Below are positions 49,401 to 61,052 of a DNA stretch of 64,000 nt, in pieces. The notes below the pieces were generated by a model. It was not told the origin of the DNA, searched no databases, and worked only from the letters and a program-made list of their open reading frames with translations. The translations under genes and the position numbers were made by a program. The first letter of the stretch is position 1. Each line of letters opens with the position of its first letter. This DNA comes from Archilochus colubris (taxonomy: Eukaryota; Chordata; Aves; Apodiformes; Trochilidae), in NCBI GenBank assembly GCA_023079485.1, contig CM041092.1, positions 635,627-699,626 of the forward strand, given 5' to 3'.

Positions 49401-51788
49401 CATCAGATACAGGGCACACCCACAATGACAACCCATAAAAATCCAGGCTGATTACAGCTGGAAGGCCAAGCAATAAACACTGAATTAACCAATTGATAGG
49501 ATTCGACTACCAGACCTCTGCCTTACACCAAGCACAGGACAGGCCCATGTATTTTAGAAGATTTACAGAACTCTGTAAATCTGTTTGCCAGCACAGAAAC
49601 AAGCACCATGATAAAAATAAGCTGTTGCTTATCAGAGCTCCTTGCAAAGGCAAACCTTGTTTTGAAACCTGCAAGATATTCACATGGGAAAGCAGAAAGT
49701 AGTAATTGCAAACTGACTGTGAAAAAGCACATTTCTTTTAAGTACTTGCTAAGAGCTTGCAGAGACTTGTGTGAAGACAACACAAGGTAGCAGAAAGGAA
49801 CCTGGATGAGCTTTCATTTGGAAAACTGGTTTGCTTTAATGGCCTTTGAAACTACCACATCCATACAGCTTTCCAAATTTCTATTAGTGACAGGTTACCA
49901 GGTAGAAACGGGTCTCCAGAGAAAACATTCCATGATGTAATGAGGGCCTAACCCACAAAGTTGTCTTACTCTGCTCCTGTGCATACCCACATGCCCACAC
50001 AGATAACTAAGCAAAACCACGTGTACATCAACCAGGGTAACACTACAAATTACATACAAGGTGTCTGCAGAGTTTCCCAAGCACATGTGTGCCTACTCAA
50101 AACCTTCATCCAAAGTTAGACTGAATGATATTGGAAAATGATGACCATTAAAATGAACAGTGTTTTACTTACTGCTATTACAGAAGAGCCAACATCAACC
50201 CCTAAAGAGTCTTTACCACCTAATCCTCAGTGACTGCTCATGACTAAACATTCCTGAGGAGCTGTACCTATGAGTAAGTGAGGAAAAGGTCCAATAAACT
50301 TCAGGTAAAAATACACCACACTCCCAATGGTGGCATCTCCAAGCTTGCTTCCTATCCACAACCAGGAGATGATCCTACAAAGGGACTACAGAGCCTTCAG
50401 ACCAATGCCAGTGTGATTACTCTTGAGCAAACCTCTCATGCCGAGACCCTTTCTGGGTGGACACCCCACAGCAGAACCACAGTCCTGGTTCAGAAAGCAC
50501 AGTGCAGATGCAGACTGCAAACATGGAGAGTGCCTTATTTACACATGACATCCAGACAAGTTTCCCCATGACCTGAGAACCACCAAGACAAATGCAGGAG
50601 TCTGGAGTGGTAATATTTGTGTGTCTACAGAGCTTCAAGTCCAAGAGAAAGCAGCCCTGCATCTGCCCTGCATGCAGCAGGGAACTGACTGCACACAGCA
50701 AGCTCCTTGCACAGGCAATGCCTCTGCCCTGGGGAAGGCTCAGCACAGCTCTGCTCTGAGGGCTTCTCATGGGGACAGAGACATCAGGAAGGCTGGCAAG
50801 GAGCAGGGCAGAGGAGGAAAGAGCAACTGCTGGAGGGTGGAGCAGGGAGAGTCCTCGCTTCCTAAGGGCAGGTGGAAAGTTTCCATGTGCCTTCACCACC
50901 AGGTCACAGCTCAGCAGGTAGCAAGTCTGGCTGTTTGAACCTCAGGGTCTCTACACACACACATTTCTATCTTTCCCTGCAGTAACAGGATTACAAACAT
51001 CTCCTGAAGCAACTGGTTGGATGAGGTAGGAACTTGGAAAACTTCAGGAGTTCCTCGTTGTGCCACCACACTTCCACCTGGAAATGGTGCCATGGAAGCA
51101 TTCAACGCAAGTGAGAAGTAACCCTCTGCATTCCCCAAAGTTCAGTGTCACTTCAGCTCCGCTGTTCCTTGCCCAGCCTTACCACTGCTTTAATACCTGG
51201 GCACGCTGTATTCTGCCATCTGCACAAGGGAAAGGACACCCAGCCAAGCACTGTGCAAGCCCAGTTTGTCACCTGGATACCTACAGCTGTGCCACCAGCT
51301 CTCCATCCCCAGGGATGGCGATCCACAGGGATGGACAGACGGGTGTCCCCGTGGGAGGAGGCTGAGGAGCCCCTCAGCAGGGTGACAAGGGGCTCACACT
51401 GCACCCACAAAGCAGCCCCACACTCAGTTCTGGGGTCGTTCCCTCCATCCGAGAGCACAACTAAAACAGCGGGGAGGAGGCTGGGAGCCCTTGGGGGTGT
51501 GAGCTCCCACTGCACTTTGTGAAAGTACCATCTGGAGGAGAGGAGAGGAGGGGAGAGGCAGGAACGATGCGTTTGTAACAAAGGCAACCTCAGAGCCGAA
51601 CCCGAGGCCACCCCCGCCGTGTCCCCAGCGCTGTCGCCAGCCCCCGGCCGGGTAGGACGGGCTGCCGGCCCGCAGAACCACTCCCGACCCGGGACTGCTG
51701 GGTTCTGCGGCCAGGCCCGCAGCCTCGCCGCTCCCCTCCGCCATTGCCCGTCCCGCACACCTCCCCCCCGGCCCCGCAGCCCACTTAC
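40459..51788 (-). other. GPD2: GPD2 intron 1 (about 11.3 kb)
   Basis: This intron separates the non-coding first exon in the CpG island from the first coding exon. It contains a short (AGC)n run (41011-41028), a CA run (48375-48391), an A run (49315-49330), and GC-rich patches at 41.2-41.6 and 44.4-45.2 kb. A coding-like patch at 46.9-47.2 kb is described under findings. Additional untranslated exons could lie here but none can be proved from sequence. Confidence 0.7.
48375..48391. repeat. (CA)n microsatellite
   Basis: A short CA dinucleotide run followed by an A-rich tract, within GPD2 intron 1. Confidence 0.85.
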
Positions 51789-52170
51789 TGCACCGGCCCG
51801 GGGCCCGCCCGCGTCCCTTCTCCGCGCTGCTCTCCGGCCGGCGGGAGAAGAAGGCAGCGGCGGGGCGGGGGAGGGCGGCCGCCTTCCTGCCCGCCTCCTC
51901 CGGCCTCGGCACGCCTCGCCCCGCCGCAGCCTTGCCGCCCCCCGCTCCGCCCTGCCCCGGTCCCCGCCTCGCCCCGCCGCAGGCCCGGGCCCAGGCCCCG
52001 CGGTGCTGCGGGGAAGGGGAGCGGTGTAGGCCCTGCCGGAGCCCAGCCCCCGCCCGGCGCTGCGGGGAGCGGCGTTCCGCTCACCCCGCTCGGTGCGGAG
52101 CGGACAGGCCCTTCCCAGCTCCTCCTCCGGGTCGGGCAGCTCCGGGTCCCTCCTGGGACGCGGGCGTTTG
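51590..52170. promoter_or_regulatory. GPD2: CpG island, GPD2 promoter region
   Basis: This block of about 580 bases is extremely GC-rich and dense in CpG, with GC-box-like GGCGGGGC/GCCCCGCC strings (for example near 51860-51990). It contrasts with AT-rich flanks. It sits 11 kb upstream of the first coding exon on the minus strand, where a GPD2 promoter is expected. No TATA box stands out. Long open frames here on both strands follow from GC content and are not taken as genes. Confidence 0.8.
51789..51930 (-). other. GPD2: Candidate non-coding first exon of GPD2
   Basis: On the minus strand a good donor, GGTGCA|GTAAGTGG, has its GT at 51788-51787, inside the CpG island. A transcript from the island would splice from here to the acceptor before exon 2 at 40459-40460. 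The 5' end given is a guess. A second possible donor (GCGGG|GTGAGCGG, GT at 52084-52083) could serve an alternative first exon. Confidence 0.45.
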
Positions 52171-55100
52171 GTGTTAAAGTGTATTTATTATCGTTGTTTC
52201 TGAGGAAGTGTGGTGGCGGCTCGCTTTGGGGTTGCCGGGAGCTTTCCTCGTCACAGATCAACGGGGAGCAGACCCTTTACACTACAGTGCTGTACAGACA
52301 CCCTGCCCTTCTGCAAATACCAATAATCAGACCCTGCCCGCTCGCCAAGTGTGAAGCAGAGTGCGGTGCAGAGGGCTGCGGGACACGTCCCGGGGTCACT
52401 GCTCGGAGCCATTAGGGGCAGAACCCCCACTGCTGGGGCTGCACCTCCACGCACCCCAACCCCACTGGGGTCACTTCTGAGCCCCTCGGGAGCCGGAGGA
52501 CACTGAGGGGATGGAGAATGTCCAGAGAAGGGAATGGAGCTGGTGAAGGGTCTAGAGCACAGTTCTGCCCAGGGGAGCTGAGGGAGCTGTGGGTGCTGAG
52601 CCTGGAGCAGAGGCTGAGGGGAGAGCTGCTGGCTCTCTGCAACCCCCTGAGAGGAGCGTGGAGCCAAGGAACAAGGGACGGGACAAGAGGAAACAGCCTC
52701 AAGTTGTGCCAGGGGAGGTTTAGGTTGGAGCTGGGGAACAATTTCTGCCTGGAAAGGGTTGTCAGGGCCTGGCCCAGGCTGCCCAGAGCAGGGCTGGAGT
52801 CCCTATCATCCCTGGAGGGGTTTCCAATCATTGTTCCACGAGTGTTTGGGATCTTCTTTACCACACCGGAGCAGCACACGATCTTTTGACTCCTTACACC
52901 CACAAACCACTCAGGAGCCTGCCTGTGCCCACGTGCCACTTCTGTGGGTTGGTGGCCGTGGTGGCTGTCACCACCACACCCCGTGCAGCCCATGCCCCAT
53001 GTGCCTGTGGATCAGCACTGCTGCCAACCCCGCTGCTTGGCCATCTCCCAGAAACTGCTTCTATTGCTGCTCCTCCATGCTCACTGCTTACTCAACATGC
53101 TCCATGGGCAGCAGGAGATGTGTTTCCCAGCAGGCACAGGAGCCCAGCCTGCTGCTGCCATGAAGGATGGGGCACATCTCCCTCCCAGCGTGTCCTTCAG
53201 CCAGCTAAATGTCAGCTACAGGTCCTGTCTGAGGAGGCTGTGGGAACCTAATCCTTCCTCGAGTCAGATATAACCAGATGAGCTAAATTGGAAGCTGCAG
53301 TAGTAATGTATGGCTATCAGCTCTCTGGGTGGCATTTAAAGTCCGTAAACAACTGCAAGGGTTGGATGTCAGAAGTTTTGCCCCGTAAGTGATATTCAGG
53401 CCACCGAAGCTGGAAGCAGATTTTGTCCCAGACACATGAGGAGCTGTGGCAGTGCTCTTTAAAGGAAGTCAGATCTCGAGTAGCACATGGAATCAGTACA
53501 CTCCATGGGCACTCAAGCTTAGAATCCATGGAAATACTCTGCTGAGCAGAAAGAATGGAAAATTAAAGCAAAACCCCACATTGGGTTTTTTTCTGAAGAG
53601 AGTCTGGGAATGGAGAATGGGAAAAAAGGGCTTTAAATGTAATTTGTGGTGAATGATTTCAGCACGATCCCTCACACACAAGGTCTATATGTGAATACTT
53701 ACCCTGTATGTGTACTAACATAGCACTAACTGTTGCTGGTCTGTCTCTCTCTAACAAATATTCAAAACATGATCATAAACTTGGTAGAAATGGGAAAATA
53801 TTCTGATCTCCCACCTCTCAAGGCTGTCCACGCAGATGTGGCTGTGTTGTCAGCATCAACTTATGATAATTTTTGATTGATTCAAAGCAAGGCAGTGAGA
53901 GTTGTACTGCTCTTCAAAAAAAATGAATATCCAGGAATAAGTGAAAACTTTTACAAGGATGACATTACCCCAGCAACCTCTCTTTCTAGGGAAGGTTCTC
54001 TACTGGTTCACGATGCAGCTACCAATAAACAAGGAATGGGCTGTTCTTTCCTCCCTAATTAGGCTTCTTTTCAACTACAGCTGCCATTTTTTCCTCTAAG
54101 TTACTTTTCAGCTGTGTTTTTATCTTAGTTACTGATTGGTAAAGATTGTTCTTTGTAAGTTTGAATAGTGAGAGATTTCTGCAAGGTTAAGCAAAAAACT
54201 GAAATGCCTTGAAGTATCACAAAATTCATCCCTCTGGAGTCTGTTTTTTATTTAATGTCTAGATGAAAATATTACCCCCTGAGTCTCAGTGCACGTGGCT
54301 TGGGCCCTGGGACACCTGCCAAGACAAGAATTTTAGATGTCCAAAATCATGTGCTCAGCAGGTGTAAGTGGTGTTCAGGGAGAGTTCACCTTTTGTCCTT
54401 AACCCCAGAGGCAGTTTCTCTTCATTAGCAAGGGAAGATAGAGAGATTATCATTTCCTGACTGCATGCCAAAGTTATGTATCATAAGATGAAAATCTGTT
54501 CATACATTCACAAATATGTTTCCTCCTGATCTGTCTTCAGGCAAACGTCTTTGTGAGGAGCAAGGGGCCGAAGAGCTGAGGTGACACAAACAGAAGCAGA
54601 ACCTTTACTGAGATTTTTCCAAGCAGGATGCACGGTGAGTCCTCCCTTTGGGAAAGAATAGCACTTAGTCATGGCTATCATTAAACATTCACAAGTGTTC
54701 CCATCTCTGGCTGCTGGGATCAGGTGTCATTTGGAAATACAGCTGTACTGCTTCATGTTAGGTACTCAGTTTACCCACTGAACCAGGCTGTGTTGTTAGT
54801 GTTTAAACATTTCCCCCCCTTCACTCAGCAGGTAAAAACATCCCCCGTGTTTGTGTGTGTGTGCCCATGCCTGAAAAGAGCAAGTGGCTCGTTTTTCTAC
54901 CAAAACTTGTGTTATAATCATTATTATGTCTTATTGTTTTCTGTTCTATGAAGAGAACCCATCAAGGCTGATTCACAAATGCAGAAATTGCAGTTTTAAA
55001 AGAATAAGGTCGTGGGTCACGTTATTTGTTTCAGAACAAACAAAAGAGTTAATTGGCCTCTCCCTGCAGTGGTAGCAGAGACTCCTTAACTGGGGGAGAG

Positions 55101-58100
55101 CCAGGCAATAGGAAGGAGCAGGGTGGAATATCTGGATTTTTGTGGGGCAAGCAGCTGAGCTTGGCCTAATAGCAAACATGAATTTCATTGGCAGAGAGGG
55201 AGAAAAGAGAGAGAGAACCTTTTAGACAGCAAGACTGCTTGGACTACTGAAGTGTATTACTGTTCTGTTGCTCACAGATTTTTGTTGTGTCAGGAAACAT
55301 AAAAAAATATCTTAAATCTATTTTCTCTTTACATATGCTGGACAGAGAGATTATATGGAGAAAAAGGGATGGAAAAGGCTCTTCAGGATTTGGACTATAT
55401 TATATTTTTTTCTCTCTGACAATGGCAGACCAAAATCCACCCAAATGAATCTGCTTATCTGCTTTTCATCCAGGTGTTTTCTCTATTGGATTGATTTGGA
55501 AAAAAATCTTGGAAAACCTGTTCAGGGAGATATACAATCACTTTGAAAGCCCAAGCTTAGTACTCTAGCACAGAAGGGAGAAATACAGGATTTGGGGCTC
55601 TTGTTCTCTTCCAGTACCCATTTCATTAGCATTGCTTGCCTGATGGCTTTTGTTTACAACCATTAGAACACTAGCTAGGACAAATATTTTTGGGGTGTTC
55701 ACAGGTTTATGAGGAATTTATGCAGATCACTAGCAACATAATCAATAGTTGTGTTGGAAAAAGTTATTTTAAATAACCAAATATATCACTGTCAGTTTGG
55801 GTTCAGTGACTTTTCATAATCCAGAGCTGTTCAGTTGAGAAAAAAAGGGATATAGGAAAATCCCTAAGTTTCCACTTTGCTGATACCTGAAATAAATCAA
55901 GCTTGCTGGCTGTAAATGATTTCCCTCAGTGTCTCAAGCCTGTGGATCAGATTCTGCAGCTCAGCTTCCTCGTAGCACTGGTTCAGACCCCACCAGCCAT
56001 CCTCCAGCTTCCCCAGATTGTACCTTTTCATCTACAGGAATATTTTTCCCTGCAGATTTAAATAATTAATTGGGACGTGCCTAGTGGGTCTTGAGATAAA
56101 CTTAAGAGAGGCAGCAGGTATGTGTGACCAAGTGACCTTTTGCTGTCCTGCTCATCCCTGTGCTCTCACTGTGCTCAAAGGGACGCTGTCAAAATTGCTG
56201 GGCCTTAAAACTTTAACCCACCCTGACAAGTTGTTCTACGTTATAAATCCTACCTAAAAGATTTCCACAATTGTTTTGCTTGTTTTGTTTCAACAGTCTT
56301 TGCTGAAGGCTCCACAATATGTATTCATTTGTCCTTTTGGGTAGGTGGATATTTTTAAATGCCCAGCTCATTCCGTGACCTGTTAAAATCAAGTTGATGC
56401 TCGTGTGCTCCGCTCCGTGGAGGACTTGCCAGGGATGGTACACATGTTCTGCTCTCTGGAAAGAGAGACATGAGCATTCTTTGGAAGCTTTTGCTCAAGA
56501 AGCTTTTAGAAACCATTTTGAAGTTATTTGGGAAGCCAATAAGAAGACTTGACCTTCCTGTTAGTATTAAGTGTTAGGTATGTGTTGGTCAGACATGAGG
56601 AGCTAATTACCAGGTGGTTGGTCCTTGCAAAGAGGTTTGTTGTGTTTCAGGTCAGATTTACTCCTCAGGCATTATTTCTAGTGAGATCTTTATTTAACAT
56701 AGCTCCACATGCAGAGGTGGATCAGAGCAAACCTTTGTAGCACCACACTTCCTCTCCTTTATATACCCCAATACAGGGACTGGTGCAAACTCAGCTTGAC
56801 CCCTACCCAGCTGCAGTCGGGTTGTGTGACATGGGAACAAGTGTCCATAACATCTGGGGAGGAGGGAATGAATGATACCCACTTTCTCCAGCCCAGGTAA
56901 ACCACACCTCCAGTTTTAAACTTGATTTGAGCTGTCCTACACTGCCCATCTATTGATGCCTACCTTCCATGTGGGCTGAACTTGGGATGTTTGGGTCTAT
57001 GGGTGCCCACGAGTCCCCTGAGGGACACACCAGCAGCACCTGGACCTCTTTGGTTCTGCTCTGCAGCAACAGGGTCTCAGGGGGAGGCACTGTGTCTGTG
57101 TTCTGAGCAGATGCAAAATGTGGTCTAATAGACATGGGAAACTGTTCTCTAAATAATTAACTGTGGGTGCAAGAAGAGGGTTCATTTCTACTCTGAGAAC
57201 AAGAGCAGGCTTGCTCCTAGTGCAGAGTTTGCTATTGTGGTGATGCTCTGTGAAGTGTTTCTCCAGCAGTTCCCCAGAAACACCACCTGTTCTGGTAACC
57301 ACCCTGGAGAACCAGCCCAAGGACTCTCCTCTCTTGCAGAGTGCTGCTGGTTCCCACGGGCTCTGCCCAGACATTGCTGGATCTGTCCCCCCACCAGGCA
57401 TCCCTGCCTTTCCATCTCTCAGCTCTCCAGAAGGGAAAGGAGGTGAGAGAATAAACTGGTTGGTCAACTACTGCTATTTACCTCAGCACGGCTAACTTTC
57501 AGATATATTAAAATAGTAAATTAGGTTCTTCTCAATATGAATATTTTTTCCCTAACTGCTTTGGGAGTTCTGCTCCTATGCTTGCCTGGGAAAAGAGTTT
57601 TTCAGGGCTGACTGATGCAAATGTAAGCAACAGCCTGGACAATAGTTACTATTTGAAGTACTGACAGTGTTGTTTTCTGGGAGTGGGAATTAAGAAGCTG
57701 CAGGTAAGCTCCAGGGACCTGTGATGGCATTGTTACTGCCCTGCATTGTTCCTCTGGGCTAGGGGTGGCTGGGAAATAGTGGCTCTGGTAGCCAGCTGGC
57801 CAGTGAGCCACTTGAGATCTTGACTTTCTGTCCAAATTCACTGAGAACACAAGTTGTGCTCCGTTTCCCTCGTGTGAAAAAATCACCCTGTCAGTGAACT
57901 GAGGTGCACTTGGGCACAGTTGGGTAATAGCTGCAGGACAGGTAAGCAGGGGACTCTCTACAGGGAAGTTTACCTTTTGGTGTTAATATCTGTTCACACA
58001 GGAGGCTGGAGTATTAACTGCAGGGTCTGATTCCTGTTTGTTGAAGCAGAAAGCACCTTTCATGCTGGGGTTTGTCGGAGGTGTTCAGTGTGTCTGGAGG

Positions 58101-58762
58101 GTACTGCAGCTCTTGTCCTACACACAGCTTGGTGTGCTCCTGACCTGGAACCCTCCTGGAACACTTGACGCTGCATTTCCTTGAACTCTTTGGCTCATGC
58201 TCGGCCGTTCTTGGGAAGGTGTCCAAGACAAACTAAATATCAAGTCTGTACGTGATGAATGTTAGAACACAGCATCGTTACCTCACAGTGCAGGCAGTGA
58301 CATTCCATGGAGGCAGAGCTGTCTTGTCCTGCCCTGTGAGGGAGCAGGGAGTGCATCCCAGGACAAAGCAGAGCCCTGCCTTGGACACTGAGCACTGACC
58401 ATCCCTGGATGGAGAGCCTGGGAGCCTCCTGCCACAGCCTTTCCAGCACAGAACAGGAACAAAAATACACTTTTTATAGATTGGTCTGCAAGCTTTTAAA
58501 TGTCAGGGCGGATGGGTAGAAGGTACCATTTTACAGGGATTTTGGGCGGGTTATCCAATTTCATAGGGATTATTTTAACTTTAGAGGAACAATTAATACA
58601 AATATTTATTTCTAACTTTCTATAAACCTTTTATTTTTCCCTGGGAATAACGGCTCGAAACCAGTGACTATCGAAAAAACAAAAAACACAGGATAAAGGC
58701 CCAAAGCCCAGGTTCTGGTGAGGCACTGGAGCCTGAAGGCCATTACAAGCCCTACAGGCCGT
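52171..58762. other. Intergenic region upstream of GPD2
   Basis: This 6.6-kb stretch contains a CR1 fragment at about 52.5-52.8 kb and otherwise mostly unique AT-rich DNA. No complete gene is supported. Small coding-like stretches on the minus strand at 55.9-56.4 kb are discussed under findings. Confidence 0.6.
52505..52835 (+). mobile_element. CR1 LINE fragment, sense on plus
   Basis: The sequence follows the avian CR1 3' region in sense: gagcctggagcagaggctga, then agaggaaacagcctcaag, ggggaggtttaggttgg, aacaatttctgcctggaaag, and finally ccctggaggggttt. It is truncated before the usual 3' tail (no ATTCTRTG repeats) and at its 5' end, as is typical of CR1 copies. No coding potential is left. 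It lies about 330 bp beyond the GPD2 CpG island. Confidence 0.85.
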
Positions 58763-58833
58763 GCATTGGTGGTTCAGTGGTAGAATTCTCGCCTGCCACG
58801 CGGGAGGCCCGGGTTCGATTCCCGGCCAATGCA
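58763..58833 (+). tRNA. tRNA-Gly (anticodon GCC)
   Basis: This 71-base gene has a complete cloverleaf. The acceptor stem GCATTGG pairs with CCAATGC, followed by discriminator A. The anticodon stem CTCGC/GCGGG carries the loop CTGCCAC with anticodon GCC at 58795-58797. The T arm is CCGGG TTCGATT CCCGG. Internal promoter boxes are intact: A box TGGTTCAGTGG and B box GGTTCGATTCC. No intron is present. It matches the standard vertebrate tRNA-Gly-GCC sequence as I recall it. Confidence 0.97.
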
Positions 58834-58839
58834 GTCTGC

Positions 58840-58860
58840 TTTTTTTTCTTTTTTTTTTTT
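58840..58860 (+). terminator. RNA polymerase III terminator of tRNA-Gly
   Basis: T8 at 58840-58847 begins seven bases after the tRNA 3' end. A back-up T12 follows at 58849-58860. This is a strong pol III stop. Confidence 0.9.
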
Positions 58861-59104
58861 GTTCTGCCGCCGACATGTCACGATATATCACCGCCATCTC
58901 TTGTGGCGCACTTTTATTGTCCTCGCCGGGCTCCCGAGCGGCAAGGATCGGTCCGACCGGGGCTGAGGCACGTCGGTGCTTGAAGGAGGAGGGGTGAAGC
59001 CATGTCGGGTCGGCGCGGCTTTGCGCTCGGGAAACCAGGAAAACACAAAACGAAGGGAAACAAAATAAAGAAGGGATTAAAAGAAAAAAAAAACAACAAA
59101 CCAC

Positions 59105-59110
59105 AAAAAA
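59105..59110 (-). terminator. RNA polymerase III terminator of tRNA-Ala
   Basis: T6 on the minus strand begins seven bases after the tRNA-Ala 3' end (59118). The spacing is the same as for the tRNA-Gly terminator. Confidence 0.85.
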
Positions 59111-59117
59111 CCCGGCG

Positions 59118-59189
59118 TGGAGATGCCGGGGATTGAACCCGGGACCTCACACATGCGAAGCGCGCGCTCTACCACTGAGCTACATCCCC
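59118..59189 (-). tRNA. tRNA-Ala (anticodon CGC)
   Basis: This 72-base gene is on the minus strand. The acceptor stem GGGGATG pairs with CATCTCC with one G-T pair, and the discriminator is A. The D arm starts TAGCTCAGTGGTAGAGC. The anticodon loop TTCGCAT gives CGC at 59157-59155. The T arm is CCGGG TTCAATC CCCGG. A box TAGCTCAGTGG and B box GGTTCAATCCC are intact. It has no intron. It faces the tRNA-Gly gene, with 284 bases between their 3' ends. Confidence 0.97.
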
Positions 59190-59514
59190 GCCTGGTACTG
59201 GGACCGCACCGGCGGTACCAAAGGGTGGGCCCGCCATGGGCTCCGCCTGCTGCCCCCGAGCCTCCCCCTGCCCACCGACCCTCCCCGGCACCCCGGGCAG
59301 GAGCGGGGCCGGCACAGCAGCAGGAGCAGTCCCGGAAAAAGCCTTTCGCCGGCCCCCGTCCCCTGCAGAGAGCTGCAGGCTCGCTCCCTGCTCTGTTTGA
59401 GGATGGGTTGTAACCAGCGCCTCTTCCCGTCCCATACAAACACGCCTCGATTCCTTGAGTTAATGCGGACATCCTCTCAGCATCTTCTTTAGTTTAAGGT
59501 TTTCCTAACAAATC

Positions 59515-59905
59515 ATTCAACCACAGAATCCCGGGATGGTCTGAGTGGGAAGGGACCTTAAAGCTCCCCTCGTTCCCACCCCCTGCCATGGTCAGGGACC
59601 CCTCCCACAGCCCAGGGGGCTCCAAGACCCATCCAACCTTCAGCACTGCCAGGGATGGGGCAGCCACAGCTTCTCTGGGAACCCGGGACAGGGACTCAGC
59701 ACCCTCACCCCAAGGAATTTCTGCCTAATATCCCATCTACATCTATCCTCTATTGGTTAAAAACCATCCCCCCTTGTCCTGTCGCTTCCTGCCCTTGTCC
59801 AAAGCCCCTCTCCAACTTTTCTGAAGCCATTCAGGGAATGGAAGGTGCTCTAAGGTCTCCTGTAGTCTTCTCCAGGCTGAACCACCCCAATTATCTCAGC
59901 CTACA
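59515..59905 (-). mobile_element. CR1 LINE fragment, sense on minus
   Basis: The plus strand reads as the complement of the avian CR1 3' region: ccacagaatcccgggatgg, gggaagggaccttaaag, ccccctgccatggtcaggga, agggatggggcagccacag, aaggaatttctgcctaatat, then ccccttgtcctgtcgc and tctccaggctgaacc. The element's 3' end is therefore near 59515 and its 5' truncation near 59905. No coding potential remains. Confidence 0.93.
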
Positions 59906-60208
59906 TGGTCAAGTGAGAGATTACTTATCATAACTTAAAATGCACCTCTTCTAGGATATTTTTCCTATCTAACTATGAACTTGGCAGGCTTAAAGCCCTG
60001 ATACTAAAAGAAAAGAACCCAACTACGGGTTTTTTTGGTGTCTCATTTCCAGCAAAACCTACAACTTCCATTAGCTTTGGTGGGAAATACCTGGTTGCCC
60101 TGCCTGGGCAGGTTTGTTTTCAGAAGCTAAGCACCATCTCCATGATGTGGGCTATTTACCCCTCAGTGTGCTGCAGTGTGTCCAGTTCCCACTGACAGGG
60201 GAGGCTGG

Positions 60209-60272
60209 TACAGGCAGCTGGGGCTGTTGTTACAGGCAGCTGGGGCTGTTGTTACAGGCAGCTGGGGCTGTT
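60209..60272. repeat. Triplicated 22-bp unit
   Basis: Three head-to-tail copies share the core CAGGCAGCTGGGGCTG, starting at 60209, 60231 and 60253. The first two are identical and the third is shortened at its end. Confidence 0.95.
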
Positions 60273-61023
60273 TCACAGGCCCTGTGCCCAGGAGGAGCCC
60301 TGGGCTCTGGGCATGGTTCCCCCAGGCTGCCCCGTTTTGACATTCCTAACCCCAGCCACTGGTGTCTTCCTATCCTGTCAGAAAGCAGCACTTAACAGCT
60401 TGACTTTCTTCAAAACAGATTTTAAGGAGCAGCTTTCTAGGAGTCGCTGAATTTAATTTTCATAATTAAGGCAAGATACAAAGGGTTGGATTTGTCTGCT
60501 GGTGCAAAGCACGGGGCAGCCGTGGCTCCCAGCATGGCTGAGCCAAGGGGCCAGAGTGGGTTAATACCAACCTCTGCAATAAAAACACAAAGCAATTTAA
60601 ACCTTCTCTTCAGGTTTTTCTCCTTTTGTTTACCTTCCAGTAGACTTCAGAATAGCAGAAAATGAATAATACAGATATTACTATGCCTTTATGGATTTCT
60701 CAGCTGTGATGGACAGTCAGCCCAATTGTGAACCTTCCCGGCTGGGAGGTGGATCAAGGCAGAGCACATCTGAGCTGCTGAGCAGAGCAGCTCCAGATCC
60801 AAAGCGTATCAGCAAGTACTTAATTACCATCCTTCTGGAACCAATACAAGAGCTCATGTGCTGCTGATATTAAAATGAAACAACACTTCTCTTGCAGACA
60901 GACCAGCACCCACCAAATACAGAACAGAGTGAATTATTCGGGCAAGACTCAGCGTGCAGATGCCAAGGGACAAAATGAGATGCCTCACGCTGAGCTGGAC
61001 AGTAAAACAGAATGACCCATGGC

Positions 61024-61052
61024 TATCTATCTATCTATCTATCTATCTCTCT
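61024..61052. repeat. (CTAT)n microsatellite
   Basis: About six CTAT units followed by CT repeats. This tetranucleotide tract is likely polymorphic. Confidence 0.9.

Larger units (their letters stand above)
58850..59420. promoter_or_regulatory. CpG-rich patch around the tRNA pair
   Basis: CpG density rises sharply across and upstream of the minus-strand tRNA-Ala gene, including 58865-59035 and 59190-59365. Active tRNA loci are commonly unmethylated and CpG-rich, which is the likely cause. No RNA polymerase II gene start is evident. Confidence 0.5.

Noticed and set aside
51424..52415. Open frames of 119 to 223 codons on both strands in the CpG island
   Set aside because: High GC content removes stop codons. 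The frames are low-complexity Pro/Arg/Gly/Ala and overlap each other on both strands. The region is better explained as the GPD2 promoter and untranslated first exon.
52412..52993. 193-codon minus-strand open frame
   Set aside because: It is antisense to a CR1 fragment and has no domain.
56549..56740. Possible LTR-like stretch with a TATA-like ctcctttatatacc nearby
   Set aside because: No terminal repeats, primer-binding site or internal retroviral sequence were seen. One TATA-like string in AT-rich DNA is not enough.
58631..59492. Open frames across the tRNA-Gly and tRNA-Ala genes
   Set aside because: They read through tRNA sequence and CpG-rich flanks. The tRNA structures explain the conservation.
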